Assembly (NCBI RefSeq): GCF_024435075.2
Contig: NZ_JAMZEG020000001.1
Coordinates: 744,001-808,000, forward strand
Direction of reading: 5' to 3'
Source of the DNA: Marinomonas maritima
GTDB lineage: Bacteria; Pseudomonadota; Gammaproteobacteria; Pseudomonadales; Marinomonadaceae
DNA length: 64,000 bases
How positions within the stretch are numbered: position 1 is the stretch's first letter; every line of letters starts with the position of its first letter. The notes under the pieces are model-generated. The model saw only the letters and a program-made list of their open reading frames with translations, made no database searches and was not told the DNA's origin. Below, piece after piece: positions 45,921 through 55,088 of this stretch. Both the position numbers and the translations under genes were made by a program.

Positions 45921-46415
45921 ATGAAAAAAATCATAACTGTAATTTTTACTCTATGCTTCATGAGTAGTGTACAAGCAACAGAGGTGGCTGTTATCGATTT
46001 TAGAGCGGCGCTTCTCGCGAGTAATATCGGTCAAGAGGCGGCAAAAGAGCCTAAGCAAAAAGTCGCAGAGATGGATGCTCGTTTAAAGAAAGAACAGGCT
46101 GATCTTGAGTTATCGGCTCAAGATTTGAAACGAGATGAGCTAACGCTTTCGGAGGGTGAATTTAAAAAACGTCGTCAAGCACTGGCAGAGCATGATAATA
46201 AGGTGCGAGCAATGGCGGCTAATATGCAACGCCAAGCGAAAGCGTTAGAGCAAAAGCTAATACAGTCTTTAACGCCTCAAGGCGAAGCTGCGTTGAAATC
46301 GTTAATCGAAGAACGCAAGTTAGGTTTAGTTTTGAACAGACAATTAAGTTTATACGCTGATGCTGACGCGGATCTTACCGATGAATTGGTGAAACGTATT
46401 AATAAGGACAACTAA
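45921..46415 (+). CDS. skp: Periplasmic chaperone Skp/OmpH
   Basis: Trimeric periplasmic chaperone that carries unfolded outer-membrane proteins to BamA. The 164-residue protein has a signal peptide ('MKKIITVIFTLCFMSSVQA') and the OmpH start 'EVAVIDFRAALLASNIGQE'. A long charged coiled-coil follows (about 45-120). ATG 45921 with AAGAGGA upstream is preferred over TTG 45915. It lies between bamA and lpxD, the standard order. Confidence 0.93.
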   Translation: MKKIITVIFTLCFMSSVQATEVAVIDFRAALLASNIGQEAAKEPKQKVAEMDARLKKEQADLELSAQDLKRDELTLSEGEFKKRRQALAEHDNKVRAMAANMQRQAKALEQKLIQSLTPQGEAALKSLIEERKLGLVLNRQLSLYADADADLTDELVKRINKDN

Positions 46416-46418
46416 TCT

Positions 46419-47459
46419 ATGAGCCACACGCTAGGGCAATTGGCTGCTAAGGTGCAAGGTGTTGTTAAGGGAGACAGTGATCTTCTGATTAAAAAATTAG
46501 GGACGTTGAAAGGCGCAACAGAATGCGAGCTCAGTTTTTTAGCAAATCCTAAGTACCAAAATCAGCTGGCCTCTTCGTCCGCAGGTGCTGTTTTGGTGAA
46601 GACTGAGGCGCTGGCTCAACTGGTTGAAAATGCTATTGTTGTATCAAACCCTTACCTAGCGTTTGCTCAGTTATCCCATTTGTTTGTGCCGCCCATCCAA
46701 TGCTGGTCAGGTGTTCATCCAAGTGCTGTTATTTCCCCTAAGGCGACCATTGCCGATGGTGTGGTTGTCGGTCCTAATGTTGTTATTGATGATGACGCAA
46801 ATATCGCTGAAGGCTGTGCTATAGGTGCAGGGTGTGTTATTGGTCGTGGTGCTAAAATAGGTAAAGGAACGCGTCTATATCCTAATGTCACTTTCTACCA
46901 TGATGTTGTTGTCGGTGAAGCGTGTATTTTTCATAGCAGCTCGGTTATTGGAGCGGACGGTTTTGGTTTTGCTCCAAAAGAAGGGGGTTGGGAAAAAATT
47001 GATCAGCTAGGGTCGGTTGTCATTGGTGACAATGTTGAAGTCGGTGCTAGTACAACAATTGATCGTGGTGCAATAGAAAACACCCTAATTGGGCACGGTG
47101 TTAAAATTGATAATCAAGTTCAAATTGCTCATAACGTGGTAATTGGTGATAATACAGCGATTGCCGCGAGTACCGCGATAGCCGGCAGTACAAAAATTGG
47201 TTCTTTTTGTACTGTTTCAGGAGGTGTTTGCATTGCAGGGCATTTAACGCTTGCTGATAACGTTCATATTACTGGTATGAGTATGATAAGTAATTCTATT
47301 ACAGAAGCGGGTTCTTACTCTTCTGGAATGGGAATGGAACCAACAGCAAAATGGCGTCGAACGGTTGCTAGAGTCAGAAGAATAGACGATATGGCAAAGC
47401 AGTTTTTACAATTGAAACAACAGGTTAATAAGTTTCTAGAGAAGGTTGATAATAAATGA
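46419..47459 (+). CDS. lpxD: UDP-3-O-acylglucosamine N-acyltransferase
   Basis: Adds the second 3-hydroxyacyl chain in lipid A synthesis, from acyl-ACP. The 346-residue protein has an N-terminal uridine-binding domain ('LSFLANPKYQ') and a left-handed beta-helix of hexapeptides (about 105-300). The catalytic His lies in 'QIAHNVVIGDN', and a C-terminal helix ends the protein. It starts 3 bp after skp and overlaps fabZ by 4 bp. Confidence 0.96.
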   Translation: MSHTLGQLAAKVQGVVKGDSDLLIKKLGTLKGATECELSFLANPKYQNQLASSSAGAVLVKTEALAQLVENAIVVSNPYLAFAQLSHLFVPPIQCWSGVHPSAVISPKATIADGVVVGPNVVIDDDANIAEGCAIGAGCVIGRGAKIGKGTRLYPNVTFYHDVVVGEACIFHSSSVIGADGFGFAPKEGGWEKIDQLGSVVIGDNVEVGASTTIDRGAIENTLIGHGVKIDNQVQIAHNVVIGDNTAIAASTAIAGSTKIGSFCTVSGGVCIAGHLTLADNVHITGMSMISNSITEAGSYSSGMGMEPTAKWRRTVARVRRIDDMAKQFLQLKQQVNKFLEKVDNK

Positions 47460-47893
47460 TGGACGTAAATGAAATTCGCCAATACTTACCTCATAGGTAT
47501 CCGTTTTTATTGGTGGATCGTGTTATTGAACTGAATTTAAACGAGTCCATTATAGCGTATAAAAATGTCACCATTAATGAACCATTCTTTAATGGGCATT
47601 TTCCAAATCACCCAGTCATGCCTGGTGTTTTGATTATTGAGGCAATGGCTCAAGCGGCTGGCATCCTTGGTTTTAAAACCATGGATAAAAAACCAGAAGA
47701 TGGTTCTATTTATTACTTTGTTGGCTCTGATAAAGCACGTTTTAAGCGTCCGGTTGTGCCTGGTGATCGATTACAGCTAGAAGCGAAAATTGTTACGGAA
47801 AAACGAGGTATTTGGAAATTTGAGTGTAGAGCAACGGTTGATGGTCAATTAGCGTGCTCTGCAACTATTCTGTGTGCAGACAGGAAGATATAG
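47456..47893 (+). CDS. fabZ: 3-hydroxyacyl-[acyl-carrier-protein] dehydratase FabZ
   Basis: Hot-dog-fold dehydratase of fatty-acid elongation; it competes with LpxA for 3-hydroxyacyl-ACP, which explains the shared cluster. The 145-residue protein has 'LPHRYPFLLVDRV' and active-site His48 in 'NGHFPNHPVMPG' with Glu62 in 'LIIEAMAQ'. Either of two adjacent ATG codons may start it. Its stop shares one base with the lpxA start. Confidence 0.96.
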   Translation: MMDVNEIRQYLPHRYPFLLVDRVIELNLNESIIAYKNVTINEPFFNGHFPNHPVMPGVLIIEAMAQAAGILGFKTMDKKPEDGSIYYFVGSDKARFKRPVVPGDRLQLEAKIVTEKRGIWKFECRATVDGQLACSATILCADRKI

Positions 47894-48669
47894 TGGCGAT
47901 ACATCCAACAACGTTAATCGATTCGAAAGCAGAGATTGACTCCGATGTGGAGATTGGTCCCTTTTGTGTGATCGGACCGAATGTAAAAATTGGTGCTGGT
48001 AGTATTATTAAATCACATGTTGTCATCAATGGTCATACGACAATTGGATATAATAATGAAATTTATCAGTTTGCTTCTGTTGGAGAGGCGAACCAAGACA
48101 AAAAGTATAAAGGTGAACCAACACAGTTGGTTATTGGCGACAGTAATGTGATTCGTGAAAATGCGACGATTCACCGTGGTACTGTTCAAGATACTGGTAT
48201 TACTGTGGTCGGTAATCACAACTTGTTTATGGCTAGTACGCATATTGGACACGATTGTATTGTTGGTGACCATAATATAATGGCTAACTTTGCCGCTTTG
48301 GCGGGTCATGTCAAAGTGGGTGATCATGTTATTCTTGGTGGTTATACTGGGATTCATCAGTTTTGTCAGGTGAACTCATTTAGTATGTGCGGTATGGGAT
48401 CAATGGTTGCTAAAGATGTCCCTAGGTACATTATGGTTTCTGGAAACCCAGCCAAGGCTCATGGGATGAATTTTGAAGGGATGCGTCGAAGAGGTGTGAC
48501 TTCTGATGTTATCCGAGCTTTGCGCTCAGCCTATAAGAGAATATACCTCAAAGGATTAACGCTAGATTCCGCGCTAGAAGAATTGGAGAAGGGGGACATG
48601 TTTCATATTCCTGAGGTGGCCGAGTTCATCTTATCCATTCGGCAGTCTAAACGTGGAATAATACGATAG
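47893..48669 (+). CDS. lpxA: UDP-N-acetylglucosamine acyltransferase
   Basis: First step of lipid A synthesis: 3-O-acylation of UDP-GlcNAc. The 258-residue protein is nearly all beta-helix, with the catalytic His in 'FMASTHIGHDC', 'GGYTGIHQFCQV' and a helical C-terminal domain. GTG 47893 overlaps the fabZ stop by one base and has AGGAAG 5 bases upstream. An earlier in-frame ATG lies inside fabZ and is rejected. A terminator separates it from lpxB. Confidence 0.96.
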   Translation: MAIHPTTLIDSKAEIDSDVEIGPFCVIGPNVKIGAGSIIKSHVVINGHTTIGYNNEIYQFASVGEANQDKKYKGEPTQLVIGDSNVIRENATIHRGTVQDTGITVVGNHNLFMASTHIGHDCIVGDHNIMANFAALAGHVKVGDHVILGGYTGIHQFCQVNSFSMCGMGSMVAKDVPRYIMVSGNPAKAHGMNFEGMRRRGVTSDVIRALRSAYKRIYLKGLTLDSALEELEKGDMFHIPEVAEFILSIRQSKRGIIR

Positions 48670-48685
48670 GCACTATGTTTAAAAG

Positions 48686-48713
48686 AAAACCCCGGATAGT
48701 TTCGGGGTTTTTT
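48686..48713 (+). terminator. Rho-independent terminator after lpxA
   Basis: AAAACCCCG pairs with CGGGGTTTT around a short loop, followed by TTATT. It ends the uppS-lpxA run. Confidence 0.9.
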
Positions 48714-48732
48714 ATTATTAGAGGTTGTATAA

Positions 48733-49890
48733 ATGAAAGTGATGTCTCCGATACGTTATGTTGTAGTTGCAGGTGAGGCTTCAGGTGACATTTTAGGCGC
48801 TAATCTGATTGCCCATTTAAAAATATTGCACCCCAATGCTATTTTTGAAGGAATTGGTGGGCCGTTAATGGAGGCGCAAGGCTTCAAGACAGTGGTACCA
48901 ATGGATCGATTATCGGTAATGGGACTGGTTGAAGTTTTAGGGCGCTTAATAGAGCTTCTTGGTATCCGAAAACGTTTATATCAATCTTGTTTAAATAACC
49001 CGCCAACGGCCTTCATCGGTATAGACTCTCCTGATTTTAATATGCCTTTGGCGAGGAAGTTAAAAAAAGCCGGTATTCCGACCGTGCATTATGTCAGTCC
49101 TTCTGTTTGGGCTTGGCGTCAAAAGCGTATTTTTAACATCAAAAAATCAGTTGACTTAATGTTGGCGTTATTTCCATTCGAGTTGCCTATTTATCACGAA
49201 CATAAAATCCCCATTGTTTGTGTCGGTCATACATTAGCGGATGACATTCCGCTAGATAGCGACGTTTTTGAAGCAAGAGATGTGCTTAGTTTAGGTTTAA
49301 TTAATGGACCGGTGTTTGGCATTTTACCCGGTTCTCGTGAAGGTGAAGTGTCTCGCCTTGCGCCTCTTTTTGTGGCGGCGATGAAGCAGATTAAACTGAA
49401 AGAGCCCGATGCTGTTTTTTTGATGCCGGCGGCCAATGCTGCAAGGCGAGTTCAAATAGAGGCGATACTTCATGAGGCCAATGCTGAAGCCATTATTATC
49501 GATGGTCAATCACGTACTGTGATGGCCGCATCCGACGCCATCTTATTAGCGTCTGGAACAGCGGCTCTTGAAGCCATGTTAGTAAAGCGCCCTATGGTTG
49601 TGTCTTATCGAGTTAATAAGTTGACGTATGCCATCATGTCTCGAATGATCAAAGTGCCTTATGTCTCGTTGCCTAACTTATTGGCGAATGAAGCCTTGGT
49701 GCCTGAATTGCTTCAAGATGACGCCACACCCAATAATTTAGCAACAAAATTGCTACAGACTTGGCGGTCTTTTAATGAAGATAAAACCATTCAAGCTAAG
49801 TACGTTAATTTGCATAAAATGTTACGTAAAAATGCTGGAGAGCGGGCTGCGCAAGCAATTGTTTCAATGCTTAAGGAAAAAGAAAAATAA
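48733..49890 (+). CDS. lpxB: Lipid-A-disaccharide synthase
   Basis: GT19 glycosyltransferase that joins UDP-diacylglucosamine and lipid X at the inner membrane. The 385-residue protein has 'VAGEASGDILGANL', 'GIGGPLMEAQGF', 'YVSPSVWAWRQKR' and 'LPGSREGEVSRL', all family motifs. ATG 48733 has AGAGG about 8 bases upstream; ATG 48742 is also possible. Because a terminator precedes it, it may have its own promoter or rely on read-through. rnhB starts at its stop codon. Confidence 0.95.
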   Translation: MKVMSPIRYVVVAGEASGDILGANLIAHLKILHPNAIFEGIGGPLMEAQGFKTVVPMDRLSVMGLVEVLGRLIELLGIRKRLYQSCLNNPPTAFIGIDSPDFNMPLARKLKKAGIPTVHYVSPSVWAWRQKRIFNIKKSVDLMLALFPFELPIYHEHKIPIVCVGHTLADDIPLDSDVFEARDVLSLGLINGPVFGILPGSREGEVSRLAPLFVAAMKQIKLKEPDAVFLMPAANAARRVQIEAILHEANAEAIIIDGQSRTVMAASDAILLASGTAALEAMLVKRPMVVSYRVNKLTYAIMSRMIKVPYVSLPNLLANEALVPELLQDDATPNNLATKLLQTWRSFNEDKTIQAKYVNLHKMLRKNAGERAAQAIVSMLKEKEK

Positions 49891-50489
49891 TGGAACCTTT
49901 CGTTAGTCAGATTTACTTTGGCAGCTTGCTTGCGGGTGCCGACGAAGCTGGAAGAGGGCCGTTGGCTGGCGAAGTGGTCGCCGCGGCGGTGATTCTAGAC
50001 CCAAATCGGCCTATAGAGGGTCTTGCGGACTCAAAGAAATTAAGCGAAAAAAAGCGTGAAGCGTTGTTTATTGAAATACAAGAAAAAGCCTTAGCCTATG
50101 GTATTGCCAGTGCCACGATAGAAGAAATTGACGAGATAAACATACTGCACGCCAGTATGCTGGCTATGTCACGAGCCGTGGCATTATTAACAGTGTTGCC
50201 TGAGCATGTATTGATTGATGGCAATCGTATTCCTCTTAATTTGCCTTGTCCTGCGGAAGCGGTGGTGAAAGGAGATGCTCGGCACGCAGCTATCTCAGCC
50301 GCGTCTATTTTAGCCAAAGTAACCCGTGACAGGGATATCGTGCAGGCGGCCAAAATTTATCCGCAATATGGTTTTGAAAAACATAAAGGTTATCCTACTG
50401 CCTTGCACCTTAAAGCTATTCAAGTGCATGGCATCACGCCAATTCATCGACGTAGTTTTGGTCCAGTAAAAAAGATTTTAGAGAGATAA
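49890..50489 (+). CDS. rnhB: Ribonuclease HII
   Basis: Removes ribonucleotides embedded in DNA and RNA in hybrids. The 199-residue protein has the catalytic 'GADEAGRGPLAG' with Asp18 and Glu19, a third acidic residue in 'HVLIDGN' and 'KGDARHAAISAASILAKVTRD'. TAATG overlap with lpxB and a 4-bp gap to dnaE put a DNA-repair nuclease in the same unit as the replicative polymerase, as in E. coli. Confidence 0.96.
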   Translation: MEPFVSQIYFGSLLAGADEAGRGPLAGEVVAAAVILDPNRPIEGLADSKKLSEKKREALFIEIQEKALAYGIASATIEEIDEINILHASMLAMSRAVALLTVLPEHVLIDGNRIPLNLPCPAEAVVKGDARHAAISAASILAKVTRDRDIVQAAKIYPQYGFEKHKGYPTALHLKAIQVHGITPIHRRSFGPVKKILER

Positions 50490-50493
50490 TATT

Positions 50494-53400
50494 TTGTCCG
50501 CATCGTTTATACATCTACGAGTCCATACCGAGTTTTCTTTAGTAGATGGCTTGGTGAAAATCAAAGGGCTACTTGGCACGACCGAGTTAATGTCCATGCC
50601 GGCAGTTGCCATTACCGACGAAAACAATCTTTGCGGTTTTGTACGTTTTTATAAAGGTGCAATGGACAAGGGTATTAAGCCTATCTGTGGTGTTGATGTT
50701 GTTGTCGACGAGGATGGTGAGATGGATTCTCGCTACCGTCTTACTTTGTTAGCGACGTCAAATAAGGGCTACAAAAATATCATCGAAATTATTTCGAAAG
50801 GATATCAACTTGGTCAAGTGGACGGTCGTCCAATTGTTCAGCGCGAGTGGATTGAAGCTTGTAGTGATGATGTTATTGCTTTATCTGGAGCGGGTTTTGG
50901 CGATATTGGTTTGTTGCTGCAAAAAGGCCGACAGGATCAGGCAAAAAGTCGTTTGGCTTATTGGATGTCGATATTTCCTGAACGTTTTTATATTGAGTTA
51001 CAGCGAACTAGCCGTCTTGGGGAAGAAGAGTACATACACGCGGTTGTTCCTCTTGCGAGCGAGCTTGAATGTCCAGTCGTTGCGACGAATGATGTTCGCT
51101 TTTTAAAGCGTGAAAACTACGAAGCACACGAAGCTCGTGTGTGTATTCATGATGGCGTAACTTTAGATGATCCACGTCGTAAACGTCGTTATTCAGAAGA
51201 GCAGTATTTCAAAACACCAGAAGAGATGGCTGCGCTTTTTGAAGATATTCCTGAGGCGCTTGAAAATACCGTAGAGATTGCAAAGCGCTGTAGTGTGGAT
51301 GTGTTACTGGGTGAATATTTTCTGCCAGACTATCCTGTACCAGAAGGGATGACGATGGAGGCGTTTTTTAGTGAGCTGTCTTACGATGGCTTAACTGAGC
51401 GCTTTAATTTTTTGACTAAAAAGTATGGTGAACGAATTGAAAAACGACGTCAAGAATACTGGGATCGTTTGGACTTTGAATTAACCATTATCAATCAAAT
51501 GGGTTTTCCCGGTTACTTTTTAATCGTAATGGACTTTATCCAGTGGGCAAAAGATAACGACATTCCAGTTGGCCCAGGACGAGGATCTGGTGCAGGCTCC
51601 TTAGTGGCTTATGCTCTGAAGATTACCGACCTTGATCCACTCGAGTATGATTTGCTATTCGAACGGTTTTTGAATCCTGAGCGGGTTTCCATGCCCGATT
51701 TCGATATCGACTTTTGCATGGAAAATCGTGACCGAGTAATTGACTATGTATCGCGCACTTATGGTCGCGATGCGGTTTCTCAGATCATCACCTTTGGGGC
51801 GATGGCGGCTAAAGCGGTAGTGCGAGACGTGGCACGAGTGCAAGGTAAGCCATACAGTCTTGGAGATAAGCTTTCTAAATTGATTCCTTTTGAAATCGGT
51901 ATGACCTTAAAAAAGGCCTTAGAAGAAGAGCCAGCATTACCTGAGTTTTTGGCTGGGGACGAAGACGCCGCTGAAGTCATGGAAATGGCTATTTCACTAG
52001 AAGGCGTGGTTCGTAACTTTGGTAAACATGCCGGCGGTGTGGTTATTGCGCCGACAAAATTGATAGATTTTGCGCCACTATATTGTGAGGAAGATGGTTC
52101 AGGATTAGTTACTCAATATGACAAAAATGACGTGGAAGAAGCGGGACTGGTGAAATTTGACTTCCTCGGTTTGAAGACGCTTACTGTCGTAGATTGGGCG
52201 GTTAAAAACATTGACGCTATTAACGAGTTGGAAGGTAAGCCACCGTTAGATATTGCACTCATTGATTTGGAAGACAAGTCCACCTATGACTTATTAAAGC
52301 GAGCCGAAACAACGGCGGTATTCCAGCTGGAGTCTCGCGGTATGAAAGAGTTGATCAAGAAGCTTTTACCCTCACGTTTTGAAGATATTATCGCCTTGGT
52401 GGCCTTGTATCGACCTGGGCCACTAGGCTCCGGCATGGTAGATGACTTTATTAACCGTAAGCACGGTCGTGCCGAGCTGGCTTTCCCTCATTCTGATTAT
52501 CAACATAGCGATCTTATTCCTGTTCTAGAGCCAACGTACGGCATTATTTTGTACCAAGAACAAGTAATGCAGATTGCTCAGGTATTGGCAAAATTCTCTC
52601 TAGGTGGTGCGGATTTACTTCGTCGTGCCATGGGTAAGAAGAAAGCAGAGGTAATGGCTGAACAGCGTTTAATTTTCATGGAAGGCGCGCTAAAAAACAA
52701 TGTTGATAAAGACCTGTCAGGTAATATTTTTGATCTGATGGAGAAGTTCGCAGGTTATGGTTTTAACAAATCTCACTCCGCGGCTTACGCATTAGTTTCT
52801 TATCAAACGGCTTGGTTAAAAAACCATTACCCTGCGCCGTTCATGGCTGCTGTATTGTCTGCCGATATGCAAAACACGGATAAGATTGTTATCTTTATTG
52901 AAGAATGTCGCTCAATGAAGTTGGTATTAGAGCTGCCCAATGTGAATGAGTCTGTTTTCAAATTCACCGTCAACCCGAAAGGCGCTATTGTCTATGGTCT
53001 GGGAGCGATTAAAGGTGTGGGCGAAGGCCCAATCGAAGCCATTGTCGAAGCGCGAAAAGAAGGCGCTTTTGAGCACATTTTTGATTTTTGCCAACGTGTC
53101 GGGCGTAAAGTTAATAAGCGCGTTATGGAAGCGTTGGTTCGCTCGGGTGCTTTTGATACGATTGGACCGAATCGTGCCACGCTATTTGCTTGTATCGATG
53201 AAGCGCTGAAGAGGGCCGTGCAGGATGCGAAAAACCACGACGCTGGTATGACGGATTTGTTTGGCATTGCAGTAGATGAAAATACAGAGGATGCTTATAA
53301 GGAAATAGGTACTCAGCATGAATGGCCACCACGTCAGCGACTTGATGGCGAGAAAGACACATTGGGTCTGTATGTGACAGGTCACCCGATTGATGAGTAT

Positions 53401-53970
53401 GAAAAAGAGATTCGTCGCTTTGTTCGCTCGAAAATTGTAGACCTCCAGCCTAAGCGTGGTGATACGCAAATTATGGCTGGTCTGATCGTGGACTTGCGGA
53501 TTACCAAGAGTAAAAAAGGTGGTAATATTGCTTTTGTCACTCTAGATGACCGCTCTGCTCGTATTGAAGTAACGGTTTTCCCAGATAGCTACGAAACCTT
53601 TAAAAACGTTATTGTTAAAGATGAAGTTGTTGTTGTTGAAGGTGAAATTTCGGTTGATGAATTTCGTGGAGGGCAAAAAGTTATTGCTCGAAATATCCTT
53701 GATATTGCTCAGGCTCGAGTTCGCTATGTTGAGGCATTGCGTATTACTTGGACTTCAGAGACGGTAACACCAACTGAAATCAAAACATTAGCAGGGTACA
53801 TGGAATCATTTCGTGGAGACGGCTGTGATGTGGTTATTGGTTTTGATACCGCTGAGGCATGTGGTGATATCCGTTTGGGGGCAAGTTGGAAAGTTCGTCC
53901 AGATGACGAATTAATTCATCAACTTCAGAAACAATACGGTAAACAAAATGTTCAGTTAGTGTATACTTAG
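50494..53970 (+). CDS. dnaE: DNA polymerase III, alpha subunit
   Basis: Replicative polymerase subunit of 1158 residues, the usual length. An N-terminal PHP domain ('LRVHTEFSLVDG') is followed by the polymerase core with catalytic Asp402 and Asp404 in 'PDFDIDF' and 'GPGRGSGAGSLVAYAL'. 'YQEQVMQIAQ' and 'FNKSHSAAYALVSYQTAWLK' come next. A helix-hairpin-helix region, an OB domain ('IMAGLIVDLRITKSKKG') and a C-terminal tau-binding tail complete it. TTG start, placed 4 bp after rnhB with GAGAG upstream. Confidence 0.97.
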   Translation: MSASFIHLRVHTEFSLVDGLVKIKGLLGTTELMSMPAVAITDENNLCGFVRFYKGAMDKGIKPICGVDVVVDEDGEMDSRYRLTLLATSNKGYKNIIEIISKGYQLGQVDGRPIVQREWIEACSDDVIALSGAGFGDIGLLLQKGRQDQAKSRLAYWMSIFPERFYIELQRTSRLGEEEYIHAVVPLASELECPVVATNDVRFLKRENYEAHEARVCIHDGVTLDDPRRKRRYSEEQYFKTPEEMAALFEDIPEALENTVEIAKRCSVDVLLGEYFLPDYPVPEGMTMEAFFSELSYDGLTERFNFLTKKYGERIEKRRQEYWDRLDFELTIINQMGFPGYFLIVMDFIQWAKDNDIPVGPGRGSGAGSLVAYALKITDLDPLEYDLLFERFLNPERVSMPDFDIDFCMENRDRVIDYVSRTYGRDAVSQIITFGAMAAKAVVRDVARVQGKPYSLGDKLSKLIPFEIGMTLKKALEEEPALPEFLAGDEDAAEVMEMAISLEGVVRNFGKHAGGVVIAPTKLIDFAPLYCEEDGSGLVTQYDKNDVEEAGLVKFDFLGLKTLTVVDWAVKNIDAINELEGKPPLDIALIDLEDKSTYDLLKRAETTAVFQLESRGMKELIKKLLPSRFEDIIALVALYRPGPLGSGMVDDFINRKHGRAELAFPHSDYQHSDLIPVLEPTYGIILYQEQVMQIAQVLAKFSLGGADLLRRAMGKKKAEVMAEQRLIFMEGALKNNVDKDLSGNIFDLMEKFAGYGFNKSHSAAYALVSYQTAWLKNHYPAPFMAAVLSADMQNTDKIVIFIEECRSMKLVLELPNVNESVFKFTVNPKGAIVYGLGAIKGVGEGPIEAIVEARKEGAFEHIFDFCQRVGRKVNKRVMEALVRSGAFDTIGPNRATLFACIDEALKRAVQDAKNHDAGMTDLFGIAVDENTEDAYKEIGTQHEWPPRQRLDGEKDTLGLYVTGHPIDEYEKEIRRFVRSKIVDLQPKRGDTQIMAGLIVDLRITKSKKGGNIAFVTLDDRSARIEVTVFPDSYETFKNVIVKDEVVVVEGEISVDEFRGGQKVIARNILDIAQARVRYVEALRITWTSETVTPTEIKTLAGYMESFRGDGCDVVIGFDTAEACGDIRLGASWKVRPDDELIHQLQKQYGKQNVQLVYT

Positions 53971-54054
53971 TCTCATTTAATAGAGCTATAGGATAAAAGC
54001 GATTTGCTTTTTCTCCTTAAATTTTATGGCAACCAAACAGTAGTGTAATTAAAT

Positions 54055-55002
54055 ATGAATTTAGATTATCTCCCTTTTGAGCAGCCGATTGCTGAACTTG
54101 AACAAAAAATTGAAGAGTTACGTTTAGTCGGTAACGATGATGAAATCAACATAGGCGATGAAATTAGTCGTCTTGAAGATAAAAAAATAGCGCTGACCAA
54201 AAGCCTATTTAGTAATTTAGGGGCATGGGAAGTTTCTCAGTTAGCGCGTCACCCAAAGCGCCCATATACACTTGATTATATAAAACATGTTTTTACAGAC
54301 TTTGAAGAAATGCATGGTGACCGTCATTATGCGGATGACCGTGCGATTGTTGGCGGTGTTGCTCGTCTAGATGGCCGTCCTGTGATGGTAATTGGCCATC
54401 AAAAAGGTCGTGAAGTAAAAGAAAAAGTACTTCGTAACTTTGGTATGCCTCGTCCAGAAGGTTACCGTAAAGCGTTACGTTTAATGGAAACCGCTGAACG
54501 TTTTAAATTGCCAATTATTACCCTGATCGACACACCTGGAGCATACCCAGGAATTGGTGCTGAAGAGCGCGGTCAAAGTGAAGCGATCGCTTTTAATTTG
54601 GCTGTTATGTCTCGTCTTAAAACACCCATTATCTCTACTGTGATTGGTGAAGGTGGTTCTGGTGGTGCATTAGCCATTGGTGTTTGTGATGAACTAATGA
54701 TGCTGCAATACGGTACTTACTCCGTTATTTCTCCTGAAGGTTGTGCGTCTATTTTGTGGAAAAGTGCAGACCGTGCTTCTGATGCTGCTAAAGCGATGGG
54801 GATTACGGCTCAACGACTTCAAGAGTTGGGCTTTGTGGATACTATTATCCAAGAGCCGTTAGGTGGTGCGCATATTGCTCATGAGCAAATAGCAGAAAAT
54901 TTGAAACAAAACGTTATTGCTGCATTAGATCGAATGGAAGCATTAACGACAGATGAGCTATTAGCTCGTCGTTATAATCGTTTGATGTCATACGGCTTGT
55001 AA
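54055..55002 (+). CDS. accA: Acetyl-CoA carboxylase carboxyltransferase, alpha subunit
   Basis: Forms the carboxyltransferase with AccD and makes malonyl-CoA for fatty acids. The 315-residue protein starts 'MNLDYLPFEQPIAELEQKI' and has a helical N-terminal part. The crotonase-like core has 'GHQKGREVKEK', 'IDTPGAYPGIGAEERGQSEA' and 'VIGEGGSGGALAIG'. No zinc finger is expected in this subunit. It lies 84 bp after dnaE and ends with a strong terminator. Confidence 0.97.
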   Translation: MNLDYLPFEQPIAELEQKIEELRLVGNDDEINIGDEISRLEDKKIALTKSLFSNLGAWEVSQLARHPKRPYTLDYIKHVFTDFEEMHGDRHYADDRAIVGGVARLDGRPVMVIGHQKGREVKEKVLRNFGMPRPEGYRKALRLMETAERFKLPIITLIDTPGAYPGIGAEERGQSEAIAFNLAVMSRLKTPIISTVIGEGGSGGALAIGVCDELMMLQYGTYSVISPEGCASILWKSADRASDAAKAMGITAQRLQELGFVDTIIQEPLGGAHIAHEQIAENLKQNVIAALDRMEALTTDELLARRYNRLMSYGL

Positions 55003-55017
55003 TTATTTAGCTATGCT

Positions 55018-55047
55018 AAAAAGCCTCCTATATTAGGGGGCTTTTTT
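55018..55047. terminator. Rho-independent terminator after accA
   Basis: AAAAAGCCTCCTA pairs with TAGGGGGCTTTTT (one mismatch) around TAT, with T-run. Confidence 0.92.
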
Positions 55048-55088
55048 GTTTGTGTTCACTCTTAAAGCGCTTTGCCGCTGAGGCTAGG

